A program made the translations under genes and the position numbers. A stretch of DNA of 64,000 nt from the NCBI GenBank assembly GCA_008973525.1, contig WACJ01000318.1:62001-126000 (forward strand), in the 5' to 3' direction. Origin of the DNA: Stenopsyche tienmushanensis. Its lineage: Eukaryota; Arthropoda; Insecta; Trichoptera; Stenopsychidae. Positions 9,906-20,440 of the stretch are shown here, one piece after another; positions within the stretch are counted from its first letter, which is position 1, and each line of letters opens with the position of its first letter. The notes below the pieces were generated by a model that saw nothing but the letters and a program-made list of their open reading frames with translations, did no database searches and was not told the DNA's origin.

Positions 9906-10228
9906 AAAATGAATTTCATTATTTTTAACGCGCCTACATCAAAAGTACAGTGACATCAAAAGACACCCAGTTTAAGCCCGAATACGATCTCTCACTGTCC
10001 AATTCAGTCGATAAACACATAAAGCAAACAATCTCCATAGGCGTCTATAGACGCAAACCGCATATTTCAGTTCCGGTTGCTATATTCTTGTATTTCATTG
10101 TTTGGCAATGTCTCTGGATGCGTCCATAAAAAATCCTAGCCCAATTCTATATGTATTCAGATGTATATGCGAGAAATTCGAAGAAGTCTGAAAATATGAG
10201 CGCATTGTTGGAATGTTTTAACGCGTTT

Positions 10229-10562
10229 TTAACGCTTTGTTTAGTAAGTTAATTTTAAATTGAGCACAGATGCATAAATCCATCCTTTTCTCTGAGAACA
10301 GCGCTGCGCGCATCAAACTTGTGCATCAATAAATTAACCTTAACACCGTCGATATCACACAATATTCGTTTATTTTTTTGCGTAAACATAAACAATACAC
10401 ATGTGGATGTCTCCTATTTCTCCAACGATCTAAGAAGACCTCATGCCTGGTGGATTTCAACCGAATACGGACAAATTCCATTATAATGTTTATCTTGTCG
10501 TTATCTGTTGATGAATTATGCTCGAGTTTGATCGCATATATGCGCGACTACTCATCAACGAC
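10229..10562 (+). mobile_element. TTAA-1 element, near full length
   Basis: It starts TTAACGCTTTGTTTAGTAAG at 10229. Landmarks follow: ACAGATGCATAAATCCATCC, GAACAGCGCTGCGCGCATCA, CTTGTGCATCAATAAATTAA, TTGCGTAAACATAAACAATA, ATACGGACAAATTCCATTAT and GCATATATGCGCGACTACTC. It ends around CTCATCAACGAC, where the expected AAAGGGTTAA terminus has decayed. Confidence 0.55.
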
Positions 10563-10997
10563 TTTTTGGGCAAATTTATTGACACTGTCAAAATTTTGGA
10601 TTTATTTGGATTTGGGTATAAAATAGTTATTATACAAGCAACAGCGCACACTTCCACACGTTATTCGCCATCCGATTTTTTTCTTGAATTGCAAAAATTT
10701 GACCCACTTATCGTTGTTCGACACCTGCTTTTCGTTTTATAAAATCTAAAGTGTTTGGCATAAATTCTCAAACAAATTATATAGACGGAAGGGTATTTAA
10801 AATAAAATATATATTCATGGTATTCGATATGAGCTTTTCAATGCTGAATGCCCTCCGAACGTTAGATAACGCAATTAAACTGTTTATGGTTCTGTGGTGT
10901 TATTCATCCGTTCAGCATGTGAAGGCTGCATTTTTTAAAATGGAATACAATTGAACAAATATTCATGATTGTGGAAACGGAAAAAAATGGGTTGAAA

Positions 10998-11003
10998 ACT
11001 CAC
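10998..11003 (-). other. Splice donor of the putative host exon
   Basis: On the minus strand the exon ends GTCGCTG and the intron starts GTGAGT, which matches the metazoan donor consensus. Translating past it gives only a short tail before a stop. No partner acceptor was identified downstream; the next exon may lie outside the window or behind transposon-filled intron sequence. Confidence 0.45.
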
Positions 11004-11361
11004 CAGCGACGAATCTGCTGCTCAATTTGCTGCCGTTGTTGGGGTAGATGCTGGAGGTGGAGCCGCCCAAACCTGAGCACCCTTCACTGTGTTGCACAAA
11101 ACACCCGTTTGTCCCTTCGCAAACTTTCACTGTGGAATCGCCAAAGAAGCACACGTGGTCTTGTCCTCTCTTGGCCGGATCGCCTTCAGCAGTCTTGTTC
11201 AGAGCCATGTCTTGGACAGAACCGGAGGCGACGGCGACTTCATTTGGACTATCGAAATGTCTCTGAGCGAAACGGTCGCTCGCAGCCACATCCTTCAGAC
11301 GCGATAATACCCCCTCTCGTCTTTCGCTCATTAAGCCATTGCTTAATTTGTATTTTGTCAT
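11004..11361 (-). CDS. Putative first coding exon of an unrecognised host gene
   Basis: This is the best candidate for real host coding sequence in the window. Read on the minus strand from the ATG at 11361-11359, it encodes about 119 residues beginning MTKYKLSNGLMSERREG. It then meets an almost ideal splice donor (G|GTGAGT, intron starting at 11003), leaving phase 1. Codon use is mixed and GC-richer than the surroundings, and no repeat family covers it. The protein is hydrophilic, has an arginine/lysine-rich start, a Cys-containing middle (HVCFFGD, VCEGTNGC, EGCSGLGG) and a Ser/Gly-rich end. I see no signal peptide, membrane segment or known domain. The frame stays open for 24 codons upstream of the ATG, up to a TGA at about 11434-11436, so an acceptor such as that ending GGACAG near 11384 could make this an internal exon. 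The plus strand is also open here, but it lacks matching splice signals. Function unknown. Confidence 0.5.
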
Positions 11362-11640
11362 GATTCCGAGCAGCTTCTTATTCTGTCCAAAAAACGATTG
11401 TGCTGCGTCCAGAAGCTCTCCGAAAGACCATCAAAGCTCTCTCATCCCGACGCATGCCGCATTCAGCTCCAGCCCGACCCGTTCACCTGCGAAAGAACCA
11501 TCGAAATGACCATCAATCGAAGAGACGACGTAATCGAGGAGCACCACAGTGACTCAGGCCACCATTTCGAAACACGTCGAAAGTAGCAGCACAATAGGAA
11601 ATGTCTGTGTGTACTTCCGCTACAATTTGCTAGAATGCAT
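11362..11640 (-). other. Possible 5' leader or upstream intron of the host exon
   Basis: This stretch is moderately GC-rich and free of the repeat families found elsewhere. Frames are interrupted, including a TGA in the exon's frame at about 11434-11436. A pyrimidine run followed by GGACAG near 11384-11396 could be an acceptor. I see no convincing TATA box. It may be untranslated leader, upstream intron, or both. Confidence 0.25.
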
Positions 11641-11699
11641 AACAATTGGCACTGTCACCTACTAAATTAAAAATCATTGCGCTGATCATCGATCAGCAT

Positions 11700-12290
11700 T
11701 GGCCGAAATTGGAATGTCTCCACCGACATTCGGATCCATCACCGATGATGGACCAAAAACGGCTCTCAATCACATTTATGCATCGAAATACAACCGCTTA
11801 ACAATGCCACGTTAAAATAACAATTCGCCATTATCACATGACAATTGATATGGAAACAAAAGTGACCTCACCGAGCAAGATATTCCACATATCAATTATA
11901 TAACGCCGAAAAACTATTGAGCAATACGACAAAACTCCAAACAATTTCCCATTCGGACAGAACGAGTATACTGAATAAGCATCGATTAGTACAATATAAA
12001 GACATTCAAATAATGTCTCAATTGATAATAGCCTACGTAGGAATCGAAACTCGATCGTCACCTTGGGGGTAAACCCTACATTATTGTAAAAACCTCATTT
12101 ATTTCATAAATTATTCATCAACTAATTCAAACAAATTTAACGAAATGAAAGAAAACGGCAAAATCTTAATATTGTGCATTATAACATTAGGTGATTAGGA
12201 CTTTGAAGTACAGGAAAATACCGTGCCAACCAAAATCTACAGGATGCGGCACACAAACTACCTTAATTTAAAAATGAATAACACAAACAA
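11700..12290. other. Nothing recognised
   Basis: AT-rich sequence upstream (on the minus strand) of the putative host exon. It could hold promoter sequence for that gene, but I see no TATA box, initiator or conserved block to support this. Confidence 0.3.
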
Positions 12291-12424
12291 TATAGCAGAT
12301 ATCGATTTAATTATTTTTACTATATTATAGAGTGAAATTTAAGGTTTTTTGAAGAAATTTGAAAGATCTTATTTAATCACGAATGATAGAAATAATGAAC
12401 ATTATTTTATGTTATTTGTTTTAT

Positions 12425-12740
12425 TATAAATATGAACAAACATATAAACATTGATTTTTATATATAAGATCTACTGTAAGTTAATTGTTATATGCTTATA
12501 TTATTTGAGAAAGTGCAAACAATAATTTGGCAGAGTTTTAACGCAATCGGATCAACGGTATGGAAGCGCATTAAATACAGACAAACAAACATCAATTTTT
12601 ATATATTAGACTATGCCTATGCTACTCGCGGAATCATTGGCAATAAGTGGACGAAATTTTATTGCAATTCGATGAACGGTATGGCAGCGCATTTCGAACA
12701 AACAAAACCCAATTCATTTTTATTCATAAATAAAGGTTAC
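12425..12740 (-). repeat. Rep-H copy 2, inverted
   Basis: This is the reverse complement of the three-unit arrangement at 9582-9905. On the plus strand it reads AAACATTGATTTTTATATAT (unit 3), then GGATCAACGGTATGGAAGCG (unit 2), then TTCGATGAACGGTATGGCAG and AACCCAATTCATTTTTAT (unit 1). Confidence 0.55.
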
Positions 12741-12875
12741 TAAAAAATGACGTGAAATTTATTTTTAACCAATATACGTTATCTTATACAATGAACCCTA
12801 ATATAGCGATTGAATATGAATTTGTTTGTTAAAAAAAATCAATGGATTCCATCAAACAATACGTCAGTTCCAATT

Positions 12876-13170
12876 CTTTATCCAGTTGATGAGGAATCCC
12901 GCATATGTTGCGAACGGACTCGAGTGATAAAGAAAGAGCATTTTCATAATACACGCGTACATCGATGATAAGGTCGTATTGTAAAGATACCCTTACACGT
13001 TTAAATATTTTTAAATAACGTGATTCATATTTAAAAATATTAGATACTTAGATCTTGGGTGATCTTCTTAGAATCATAATAAATAGTAGAAAGCCACATA
13101 AATCAATCATATATTTAAAACTCAGTTTTTGGGGTTCAAAAATATAATTTATTGATATACAAGCCTTGCA
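12876..13170 (-). mobile_element. TTAA-1 element, 3' part
   Basis: On the plus strand: GATGAGGAATCCCGCATATG, GGACTCGAGTGATAAAGAAA, ACATCGATGATAAGGTCGTA, TCTTCTTAGAATCATAATAA, AAAGCCACATAAATCAATCA and TTATTGATATACAAG. Those are the family landmarks in reverse order. The 5' half (GCGCGCAGCGTG and upstream) is missing. Confidence 0.55.
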
Positions 13171-13224
13171 CAATAAGAACGATAGTTTTATGTTTTTATA
13201 TCACAAGGGATAAGAAAAATGATT

Positions 13225-13500
13225 ACATTCGCGAGCTGAATATGTGTCGCCTAAAAGTGACCATAGGAAATACTCCAATTGGGACCTTGGTCAAGAAAAA
13301 GAGGACGAGGCGAACCACCAACCAGATGAAGAGATAACATAACAAAAATGGCAAGCTTTTGCTGGACTCGGACGAAATAACATCGGGAAAAGTGGATGTC
13401 CATGATGGAGGCCCATATCCAAAGATGGACGCAACACAAAGGTCGATTGTTACATTCGAGATTTAAATTTCTTACTCCTTGATCGAAAAAAAAGAGCATT
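13225..13500 (+). pseudogene. RTE-type LINE C-terminal remnant
   Basis: One frame encodes KKKRTRRTTNQMKR, and after a frameshift another encodes HREKWMSMMEAHIQRWTQHK. Together these match the C-terminal signature of RTE-clade reverse transcriptases (R-G-R-P-x-T-R-W-x-D-D-I ... W-R-x-x-E-E-A-Y-I-Q-R-W-T). The spacing of about 30 residues fits. It is clearly different from LINE-Z. No upstream reverse transcriptase domain is visible, so it is a 5'-truncated dead copy. Confidence 0.5.
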
Positions 13501-13509
13501 GAAGCCATT

Positions 13510-14680
13510 TATGAAACAATTAAAATTCATAATTCAATCATATAATAAATTCACCATTAATTGCGCACAATTAGCCGACAATTACGATTGACCGTTTCAA
13601 GATCAAAATCTGCCTCACAGATTGGCATTGATTTGCCAACTAAACTAAATATGAAAAATTGCACGCAATATAAATACAAATCTGCTAAGCATTTAAATAA
13701 ATACATCTTTCGATTTGAATAAAGCGTATGCAAATATTTCAGGAAACCATCAAACAAAAAGATACAACAAATCCGCATGGACATAAATGCTCAGCTGTTT
13801 AAAATTTTTCCTCGTTTTGTTACCAAAAAAAAAAACAGTATTCTAATTTTTACGATGTGCCATAAATGTTTAGGCGGTGCTTCCCACAGTAGCCCGAATT
13901 TAAAATGGCGCCGAAGAAAGGAGATCGTTGCCGTGGTCGGGGTTTTCGTCGCAACACGGGGAAGACCCTAAATGACCCTCGATCGAACGTGTTCATTTTT
14001 GCATCAGCGTCAATGATGCCAGCGTTTCGAAAGACTTATAGTTCGCAGTCCTCGGAATGAAACAGGTTTCAATACTGTGACCGGTCGTAAATAATTCCAC
14101 CTGGTGATTCATTAATAAAGAAAGCTATTAGGTATTACGCCGCCAATTAGAGCTTTCGACATTTTATGTCCACGTTACTTTCGAAGCGCCGATTGTGGCT
14201 TTCGTTCACAAATTCAAACACTTTGATCACAGAAATTGCCTATTTGATCAGAGCAGCATTGAGTGACGACAATGAAGCGCGAACAAAAAATTGCGCGACG
14301 ACAACGCGTACTTTAAATATTAAACACAACGTCAAATATCTGCCAATCAATTGTTATTCAAATTCTTGATTCCGGCACTGTTTGCTCACAATCAATAGTG
14401 TAATATTTGATCGAAATTGAATTTCAATACGAAAAAACCATTCGTGCTACATCACTGTACAGCAGAAACAGTATCGCGGCTTATGTTAATAAAGTACGCA
14501 AAATTTGCGAACCGAACACGACACTGGCAACATTTTTGATGTAATCAATTTTAATGCAGTAATTAATTGTATCAAATTATGCAACACTATTCACAGAAAG
14601 ATGATTGTTCTTCGATGCGCTCACCCAGGTGGCCAGCTCGGTGATTGCTCATAGCAGTGGCTGGCTTAGTACTTGAGAGG
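13510..14680. other. Nothing recognised
   Basis: AT-rich, about 1.2 kb. A GC-richer patch at 13870-13970 has short ORFs but no motif or splice-bounded exon. Confidence 0.3.
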
Positions 14681-14686
14681 CCCTTT

Positions 14687-14903
14687 CCCTACCGGTGATG
14701 TATTTACTACACCGCGACTCTAATAATGCGAATATCGATATAAAAAAAATAGACACGGGGTTCAGATTTTTTTGTATTCCTCCTTAATATAATTACGAAT
14801 CACGTTAAAGTATTATAGTGTATAAGTATTCATCTGCTGCGACGGAAATAAATAATTTGTCAAGCAGAAAGGAATTTTATCAGTCACATTGATGGTGTTA
14901 TAC
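14687..14903 (+). repeat. Rep-B copy 2
   Basis: It starts CCCTACCGGTGATGTATTTA and ends TTGATGGTGTTATAC, in the same order as copy 1 at 4918-5172. It lacks about 40 bp present there between AATAATTTGTC and AGCAGAAAGG. A hAT-like fragment follows immediately. Confidence 0.6.
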
Positions 14904-14939
14904 AAAAATGGAGGCTCACGCGGTCATCAACTCGAACTT

Positions 14940-15030
14940 GTATTTAAATATGTGATGACGATACCACCGATGAGTATGAAGGCTGAGCGTGCATCTTCAG
15001 CAGCAATTTGCCTGGCTCTTCAGGTGCAAT
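14940..15030 (+). pseudogene. hAT-like transposase C-terminal fragment
   Basis: The plus strand encodes MTIPPMSMKAERASSAAICL. This resembles the hAT dimerisation-domain signature in which P-x-T/S-S-V-x-x-E-R-A/I-F-S-A-A-G follows a short hydrophobic run; the diagnostic Phe is replaced by Ser. Only about 25 residues support it. It is cut off by the LTR-like sequence that starts at 15032. Confidence 0.35.
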
Positions 15031-15031
15031 G

Positions 15032-15345
15032 TGTTATGTTAACAACGCCATCTCTTGTGGCCCTACGGAGACATTGCAATTGCATACAGGCGGATCGCTT
15101 CTTGCGCGTGCACCGTTGCCGGTTGGGTAGTGACGCGCAGGAGGCGGAACTCGGGAGAGTCGTCGGTTAGCCTTGGCTGCGGGAGGTCGTCCCTCCTGCA
15201 GCCAGGTCATTCTCTCTCACTCTCGCGTGGAATAAATAGTTATTTAGAGAAGAGAGTCTTTTTATTCAAAAAACGGACCCGTGCGCAAGCGCGGCCATCC
15301 CAACGAGCATATGGGAACGGGGAGTCGACTAATAATGATAACCCA
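15032..15345 (+). repeat. Possible solo LTR
   Basis: A GC-rich island of about 310 bp in AT-rich surroundings. It starts TGTTATGTTAACA and ends AATAATGATAACCCA, so the ends are weakly inverted and follow the TG...CA rule. It has a polyadenylation signal (AATAAA at 15231-15236) followed by a GC-rich stretch (AAACGGACCCGTGCGCAAGC), as expected for R-U5. A strong hairpin lies at 15175-15203. The flanking 5 bp (CAATG and ATTTA) do not match, which weakens the call. No internal retroelement sequence is adjacent. Confidence 0.3.
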
Positions 15346-15364
15346 ATTTAATCAATTTCAACTG

Positions 15365-15545
15365 TATTGTTTATGTTTACTTGTATAAATGAAGGAATAT
15401 TGTGTGCAATCAACAGTGTTCATTTATTGATATACAAACTTCATACACGCTGCGCGGTCCTGAGAGATAAGTAGATTTGTACATAAGCAAATATAGCATC
15501 TACGTTTAAGTCATTTTAAAATTAGCTCACTACTCAAAGGGATTT
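15365..15545 (-). mobile_element. TTAA-1 element, 5' part
   Basis: On the plus strand: ATTGTTTATGTTTACTTGTA, AACAGTGTTCATTTATTGAT, CACGCTGCGCGGTCCTGAGA, ATATAGCATCTACG and AATTAGCTCACTACTCAAAG. These are the reverse complements of the 5' landmarks. The expected terminal GGTTAA has decayed to GGATTT. Confidence 0.55.
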
Positions 15546-15559
15546 TTATAAAAAAATAT

Positions 15560-16860
15560 TTTCGAAATATAAATAAAATTCTGATCGTTTTGATTTTGTT
15601 TGACCTCAAAATTTCACTGATTTCATGGCTTTGTTTACTTGAAAACGCGTTGCGCAACAGATGATGACACTTTTCGCCTTCTTTCTACAGTGATGGGATC
15701 AAGACGCTTCATATCCAATGAAATAAATGTATTTCTAATGAATTTTTAAATATCACTAAATAAATTTGTATAGCGAAATTCCGGTTCATATTTGAATCAA
15801 TCTCATAATACAGAGATTAAATATCAAGATAGTTGATGCGGGCGATGGCACATATCAGACAAACATAATTAATTCTCATATTAACCTTTTGACTGCCAGT
15901 GAAGCATTTCTTGTTAAGGATTATCACAATACAAAATGCTTTTTTAAATTTATTTTTAATAATAATACGCTAATAAAATTGATTGTTTATTTGGGTTTGT
16001 CTCAATTTACTCATAATATTAATAAGAACAGTTTTTTTATAAGGCATTCTGATCAAAACATCCCAAAATAGGTTCAGTTACACAGCAAAGATCATTCAAT
16101 GAGCAGACCTGATGATCTGATGTTCTGAATTTATTTAAAAATAAAATGGGAAAAATCAAGATCCATTAAAATGTGAAGACATTTTTGGAATCACTAATGT
16201 GTCCCTAGCATAATAATTTTTAGGTATTAAAAAATATTTAACTTTCTACGAAAAACATAGTGATTCGCCGGTGAGTCACAGTCAAAAACTGGCCAAAATA
16301 AACAGAAACTTTTCTAAACAGAAGCATAAAACGGCACGTATTTTTGGCACTGTCGATATCAACCGATATAAGATTTATTTTATTTGCAACATCTTCTCAT
16401 AATGATGCCCATAATTGAGCTCGCATCATCTTATGTCGATTTTTTTTCGAGCAAAAAAAAAAAAAGATTCACATATAAGTGCCAGAAAAATATTTGCATA
16501 TCGCTGCATAATATTTTGAAGGCGATTCTTGCCATAAAAAATAATTCAATACAAACAACGCCGCGAACAGGATCCGTAATCCTGGTCGTGGTTTTGTCCG
16601 TTTGAAAATAGTTTTCAATTTGTCGACCGCCGCTCTGAACCTTCTTTAATTGCAGTTAATTGCACTTGAATGCTAATTTTGCAATTATGGATTCCAATGG
16701 AAAGCAATAAAAGTGTTTGCATTGCGAAACAAACATTTGAGCAAGCAAAATCAGCTGATCAACCGTATGGAGTCAAGCATGATATATAGTTTGTTTGACA
16801 CGTGGACGGTCAGATGTTGAATATTTACACTGTACCGTGAAGCTATTGTCAAATTAAAAT
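15560..16860. other. Mostly unassigned; one short shared segment
   Basis: At 16318-16375 the sequence AGCATAAAACGGCACGTATT, TTTTTGGCACTGTCGATAT matches 49778-49822 (ACGCCACGTATTTTTGGCAC). Otherwise this is AT-rich DNA with random short ORFs. TTAACCTTTTGACTGCC at 15883 resembles a TTAA-type terminus, but no partner end was found. Confidence 0.3.
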
Positions 16861-16864
16861 AATA

Positions 16865-16985
16865 AATTTATTATTTACATTCATCCCTTTATAGAACCCA
16901 GACGCTATATTCGCATTTGCACCGCTTATCGTCCAAATAAATCCATTATTATCTCAGGACCGCGCAGCGTGAATCAAATGAGCCA
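16865..16985 (+). mobile_element. TTAA-1 fragment
   Basis: It contains ACGCTATATTCGCATTTGC, CTTATCGTCCAAATAAATCC and TCAGGACCGCGCAGCGTGAA, then diverges before the TATATCAATAAATG landmark. It lies next to a LINE-Z tail in inverse orientation. Confidence 0.5.
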
Positions 16986-17059
16986 AATCCCCCACAGACT
17001 CTGAATAATCTTAAAATCGTTGTTTTTGCCAGAGCCGTAACGTGGGTATAAGGCGCCTG

Positions 17060-17240
17060 TGGCAAGTATTTAATTTGTAAGATTAGTCTCTGAGCTTCCG
17101 TGATCGTACAAATCATAGAAACGCCGCAAAAAGCCCTAAAAAGAGACGGAGTAGCCACAAGATCAGTGCGTGTCCAATCGGTCCGTTTTTAGGACCGTTG
17201 ATATGACGAATTAGCGTTTCATAATCGGACAACATACGAA
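17060..17240 (-). mobile_element. LINE-Z tail
   Basis: On the plus strand: GAGCTTCCGTGATCGTACAA, AACGCCGCAAAAAGCCCTAA, CAATCGGTCCGTTTTTAGGA and GACGAATTAGCGTTTC. This is the reverse complement of the sequence that follows the zinc knuckle in other copies. Rep-C follows about 60 bp later, the same order as at four other sites. Confidence 0.55.
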
Positions 17241-17299
17241 CTCTCATTACAAAATTATGGTTAAGCCATAACGAAGACAATAGAAGAAATTAGTATATA

Positions 17300-17440
17300 T
17301 TATAAAAATAGACAGAGTCAATCAGTGTTGTTGCATGTAAAGTAGAATGGTCAAGTAAAAAAAAACCGTGTGCAACTTTTGACTGGGTCGGTGTTTTGCG
17401 TTTAGCGCCCAAAGTTGCGCCCGTGACGGGCGCCTGGTTG
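17300..17440 (+). repeat. Rep-C copy 1
   Basis: TATATTATAAAAATAGACAG, AGTCAATCAGTGTTGTTGCA, GTAAAGTAGAATGG, a run of A, TGCAACTTTTGACTGGGTCG, then a perfect 7-bp hairpin (GCGCCCG-TGA-CGGGCGC, 17417-17433). The family has five copies here, always next to a LINE-Z tail in the opposite transcriptional sense. Confidence 0.55.
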
Positions 17441-17454
17441 TTTCAGCCTGGGAC

Positions 17455-17664
17455 GAAATACTTAAATTTAACGTTAAAACATAATTCAGAGTAAATCTGA
17501 CACATTGTTTTTACATATTTTTGATTCAAACTCAATTTTAAGTTTGAACCACTTTCCCTACCGCTGAGTATGTATTGCGATTCTAAGAAGATCGCCAACA
17601 ATCTAAACCTGATTGTTTTTAAACGAATACGGACAAATTCTATTATAATTTTCGTGCAAAATGA
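17455..17664 (+). repeat. Duplicated flank of a TA-1 element
   Basis: AAATTTAACGTTAAAACATA, ATTCAGAGTAAATCTGACAC, TTTAAGTTTGAACCACTTTC and TCTAAGAAGATCGCCAACAA are repeated at 21047-21245 immediately before another TA-1 copy. Element plus flank therefore form a duplicated block of about 0.9 kb. Part of the flank (GATTCTAAGAAGATC, GAATACGGACAAATT) derives from TTAA-1. Confidence 0.55.
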
Positions 17665-18346
17665 TACTTAAACCTTTTTTGTGCGTTAGATGCGTTCCGC
17701 GGAAAATCGCACAAAAAAAACTATGACTTACATAGAAAAAGTGAAAATGCGTTCCGTGGTTTTAGAACGCATTGCGTGAAAATGGATTTTAAAAACCGCA
17801 TAACTTTGAAACAGATATAAAAAATATATCTAAAATCGCACAAAAAAGTTAATTATAGAAAACAGGAAAACAATAAGGCAAATAACAAAAAACATTTTTT
17901 GTAACATCTAAAGGACGTCTTGCATCATTGGTAAAATTTTAAAGATGACATTTGGCATCTGAAATGCCAGATATCCACTAGAGAAATACTAAATATTTTA
18001 ATTACAAACTATCACCGCTGTATAGAAATTATTCGTAACCAGTTTGAAGTAAATTAATTAATTAAAATGTGAGAATATGTTTTTAATAAGTGGAAACATT
18101 GGAAGAATTAAAAAAAAAAACGATATCAATTTTTTCAAAAATCTAAACCAGAATAAAGGGCGTGGTCGTAATTCTGCAACAGCAGATGCAATATGATTTA
18201 CAAAGTCCCAAATTATAATTTTTTCCAAATTTCGGTTAGTGTTGATGATTTATTTCCTGTTTTATTCAAAATATCTCGATACGTACTCTTTATGAAATAA
18301 AAAAACCGCATAACTTCGAAATCGCACAAAAAGACTTTTGAGTGTA
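17665..18346 (+). mobile_element. TA-1 MITE, copy 1
   Basis: The element lies between TA dinucleotides at 17665 and 18345. The left end reads TACTTAAACCTTTTTTGTGC. The right end, on the minus strand, reads TACACTCAAAAGTCTTTTTG. Near each end the motif CGCACAAAAA is repeated, and the left end has a palindromic block TTCCGCGGAA. The inside is AT-rich and non-coding, with a short hairpin TGGCATCTGAAATGCCA. TA target sites suggest mobilisation by a Tc1/mariner-type transposase. Confidence 0.6.
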
Positions 18347-18510
18347 TTTGGTATAATGAATTTATGTGAATAAAAATAATGTATGTATATTAAAAAAACT
18401 AATGAACATACAAAATAAACTGAAAATTTAAATCCAATTAATGCTGAACAGCATTCCAACTATAAAATTGATACACAAAAGGTCATTTTAGAAGAAGGTA
18501 ATACAATTTT

Positions 18511-18800
18511 GCTATATTCGTATGTCCACCACTTATCATCAACACAAATCCATTTTCCTCTGAGGACCACGCAGCATGAGTCAAACTTGTATATCATTGA
18601 ATGAACCTTAACACTATTGATATTGTTGGGCTCCATAATAAATATATAATTGATTTGTGTGGCTTTCTATCATTTAATATGATCACCAACAATCTAAAAA
18701 GGTTCCATACCCGATGATTTTCAATCGGATACGGACAAATTTCTATACAATTTGAATGTATATTTTATCATCATCTGTTAATAATTAATTTGACGACTCT
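18511..18800 (+). mobile_element. TTAA-1 element, internal and 3' parts
   Basis: TGCTATATTCGTATGTCCAC, ACACAAATCCATTTTCCTCT, GGACCACGCAGCATGAGTCA, TTGTATATCATTGAATGAAC, TTGATTTGTGTGGCTTTCTA, GATACGGACAAATTTC and CATCATCTGTTAATAA. The TTAACCCTTTG terminus at the 5' side is missing. Confidence 0.55.
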
Positions 18801-18804
18801 CTAT

Positions 18805-19900
18805 TTTGTACTCTATAAAAAAAAGTTCAAATATTGTATTAGAAATAGACGCAAGGCGTATAAATTAAGAGCTATGGATCGCTTTTCGCAATTTTTGGAC
18901 GTGGAGGGCCACCTTTACTTAATGTAATACTAATCATGCCTAGATCGCAAAACTGCTCCAATCTGATTTCCTGCTTAGATTCCAGATTCTCGATCTGATC
19001 CTCGAGTGCAAGAAAGACAATGCGCTTCAGAAACTCCTTGAAACGGGTATTATTCTGTTATTTCACGGTCGACTCAGAATTACAATATAAACTGATATTG
19101 ATAAGGCATTTTTTTCCCCTACGGAGAGGAAGGAAACACTAAACAGCATCACGGCAAGAAAATGCAATTGCATTGTTCTCATTTGCTTTGGATTCTCGAG
19201 AAGAATGATTCCACGGTTGACGGCTCAAACAATGAAATTAACCACTCGTTCGACATTCATTATTATATTTCTTTGAGAAAATCGAACCACAATAACTTAT
19301 TAAGCGCTTCTTTTCGCTCTTACCAACCGAAATGGCATTGTTATGAATATTAAACGACTATTGTTTCGTATCAAAGAAATCGACGATGAAGCAGCTCATT
19401 GAGTCCTCAATGCTTTGGCGGAATATCAAGAAAACGGGCACATTTAATCCGAAACGAATAAATCTCTGCGTCCTCGTGATCACATTTTTTTCAATGCATC
19501 GTGTGCATTTAAAGTGCATGATGGCATTGAATTTGCCTAACAAAAATATTTAAGACATGCTTAGTTACGAGGGTAGAACCGGTTCCGATTGTGGGTCTGC
19601 GTTGACCCTTTAAATGCGGTCAAGGGCGCCTGCAATTTTAAGGGCAGCTTTTGTCCCCGATGGCGAAATATGTGCTCTATAAATCTGCAATCAAGATCCG
19701 AATGAAATTTCGATGGAATGCGACTATAAAATGGAAGAAGCATTAACAATGTACACAGGAAGTAATTGTTTCATTTGTGATAAAAGCGAACAAAGAATCG
19801 CAATATCACGAACATTTATTTGTCTTTTGAGACCTTGTAATGTAACCTTGACCATTGGTAGGCAATAGTACATGGTGATATATTGTGAAAGTTTAGAATT
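18805..19900. other. Nothing recognised apart from a TIR-like octamer
   Basis: About 1.1 kb. TACGAGGGTAG at 19566 resembles the start of a mariner inverted repeat, but the sequence beyond it does not follow the family. Short ORFs on both strands look random. Confidence 0.3.
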
Positions 19901-19904
19901 TTAT

Positions 19905-20440
19905 AAAAATCGATTTCTTTTTTTTTGCATTGTTTCAAAGCTTAGACATTTAAAAATATATGCTCCAAATAAATTTCTAAAATTCTAATTATTTACGATT
20001 TTATGGCTGTTTTAGAGACGCGGCAACTAAGGCGATCCTACCAGGATGAAATCTTTAAACGCGTTTTTCTCGAAACTCCTTTTTTCAACACCGTTGACAT
20101 GATATCTCAATTTTTAATCGGCAGATTTACTTCAAATTTAGTATGAACCTTTATTATATAATATTCTATTGTTTCTACCAGATTTGTGTCAAAATTTTAT
20201 TTTTAACTATTTAAAAAAAAATTAAAACTGTTACAAAATAAGGCCAAAAAATGACTTTTGTTTAAAACAATCACCATTTTGTTAAAATAATATTTTCTTC
20301 TTTTAAAGGTAGTGACTATAGCGATATTTTTATTAATTAAGAAAAAAAAATTAAATTCACTTTTTTGTTGACGAGAAGGATTGAAATCGTGTCAACCATG
20401 TCACACCTTTTTTTACCCCTTACACTTTACCAGCCTATAA
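19905..20440 (+). repeat. Rep-E copy, longest
   Basis: AAAATCGATTTCTTTTTTTT, TTCTAATTATTTACGATTTT, AACGCGTTTTTCTCGAAACT, TTTTTTCAACACCGTTGACA, TATTGTTTCTACCAGATTTG, GTGTCAACCATGTCACACC and CCCTTACACTTTACCAGCCT, in the same order as 9185-9560. No ORF is conserved between copies. Confidence 0.55.

Noticed and set aside
10965..11363. 132-codon plus-strand ORF opposite the putative host exon
   Set aside because: It is Cys/Arg/Trp-rich in a way typical of an antisense shadow of GC-balanced coding DNA. It has no matching splice donor, and the minus strand has the better codon pattern.
19566..19576. TACGAGGGTAG as a mariner terminus
   Set aside because: Only 11 bases match and the following sequence does not continue the mariner inverted repeat.
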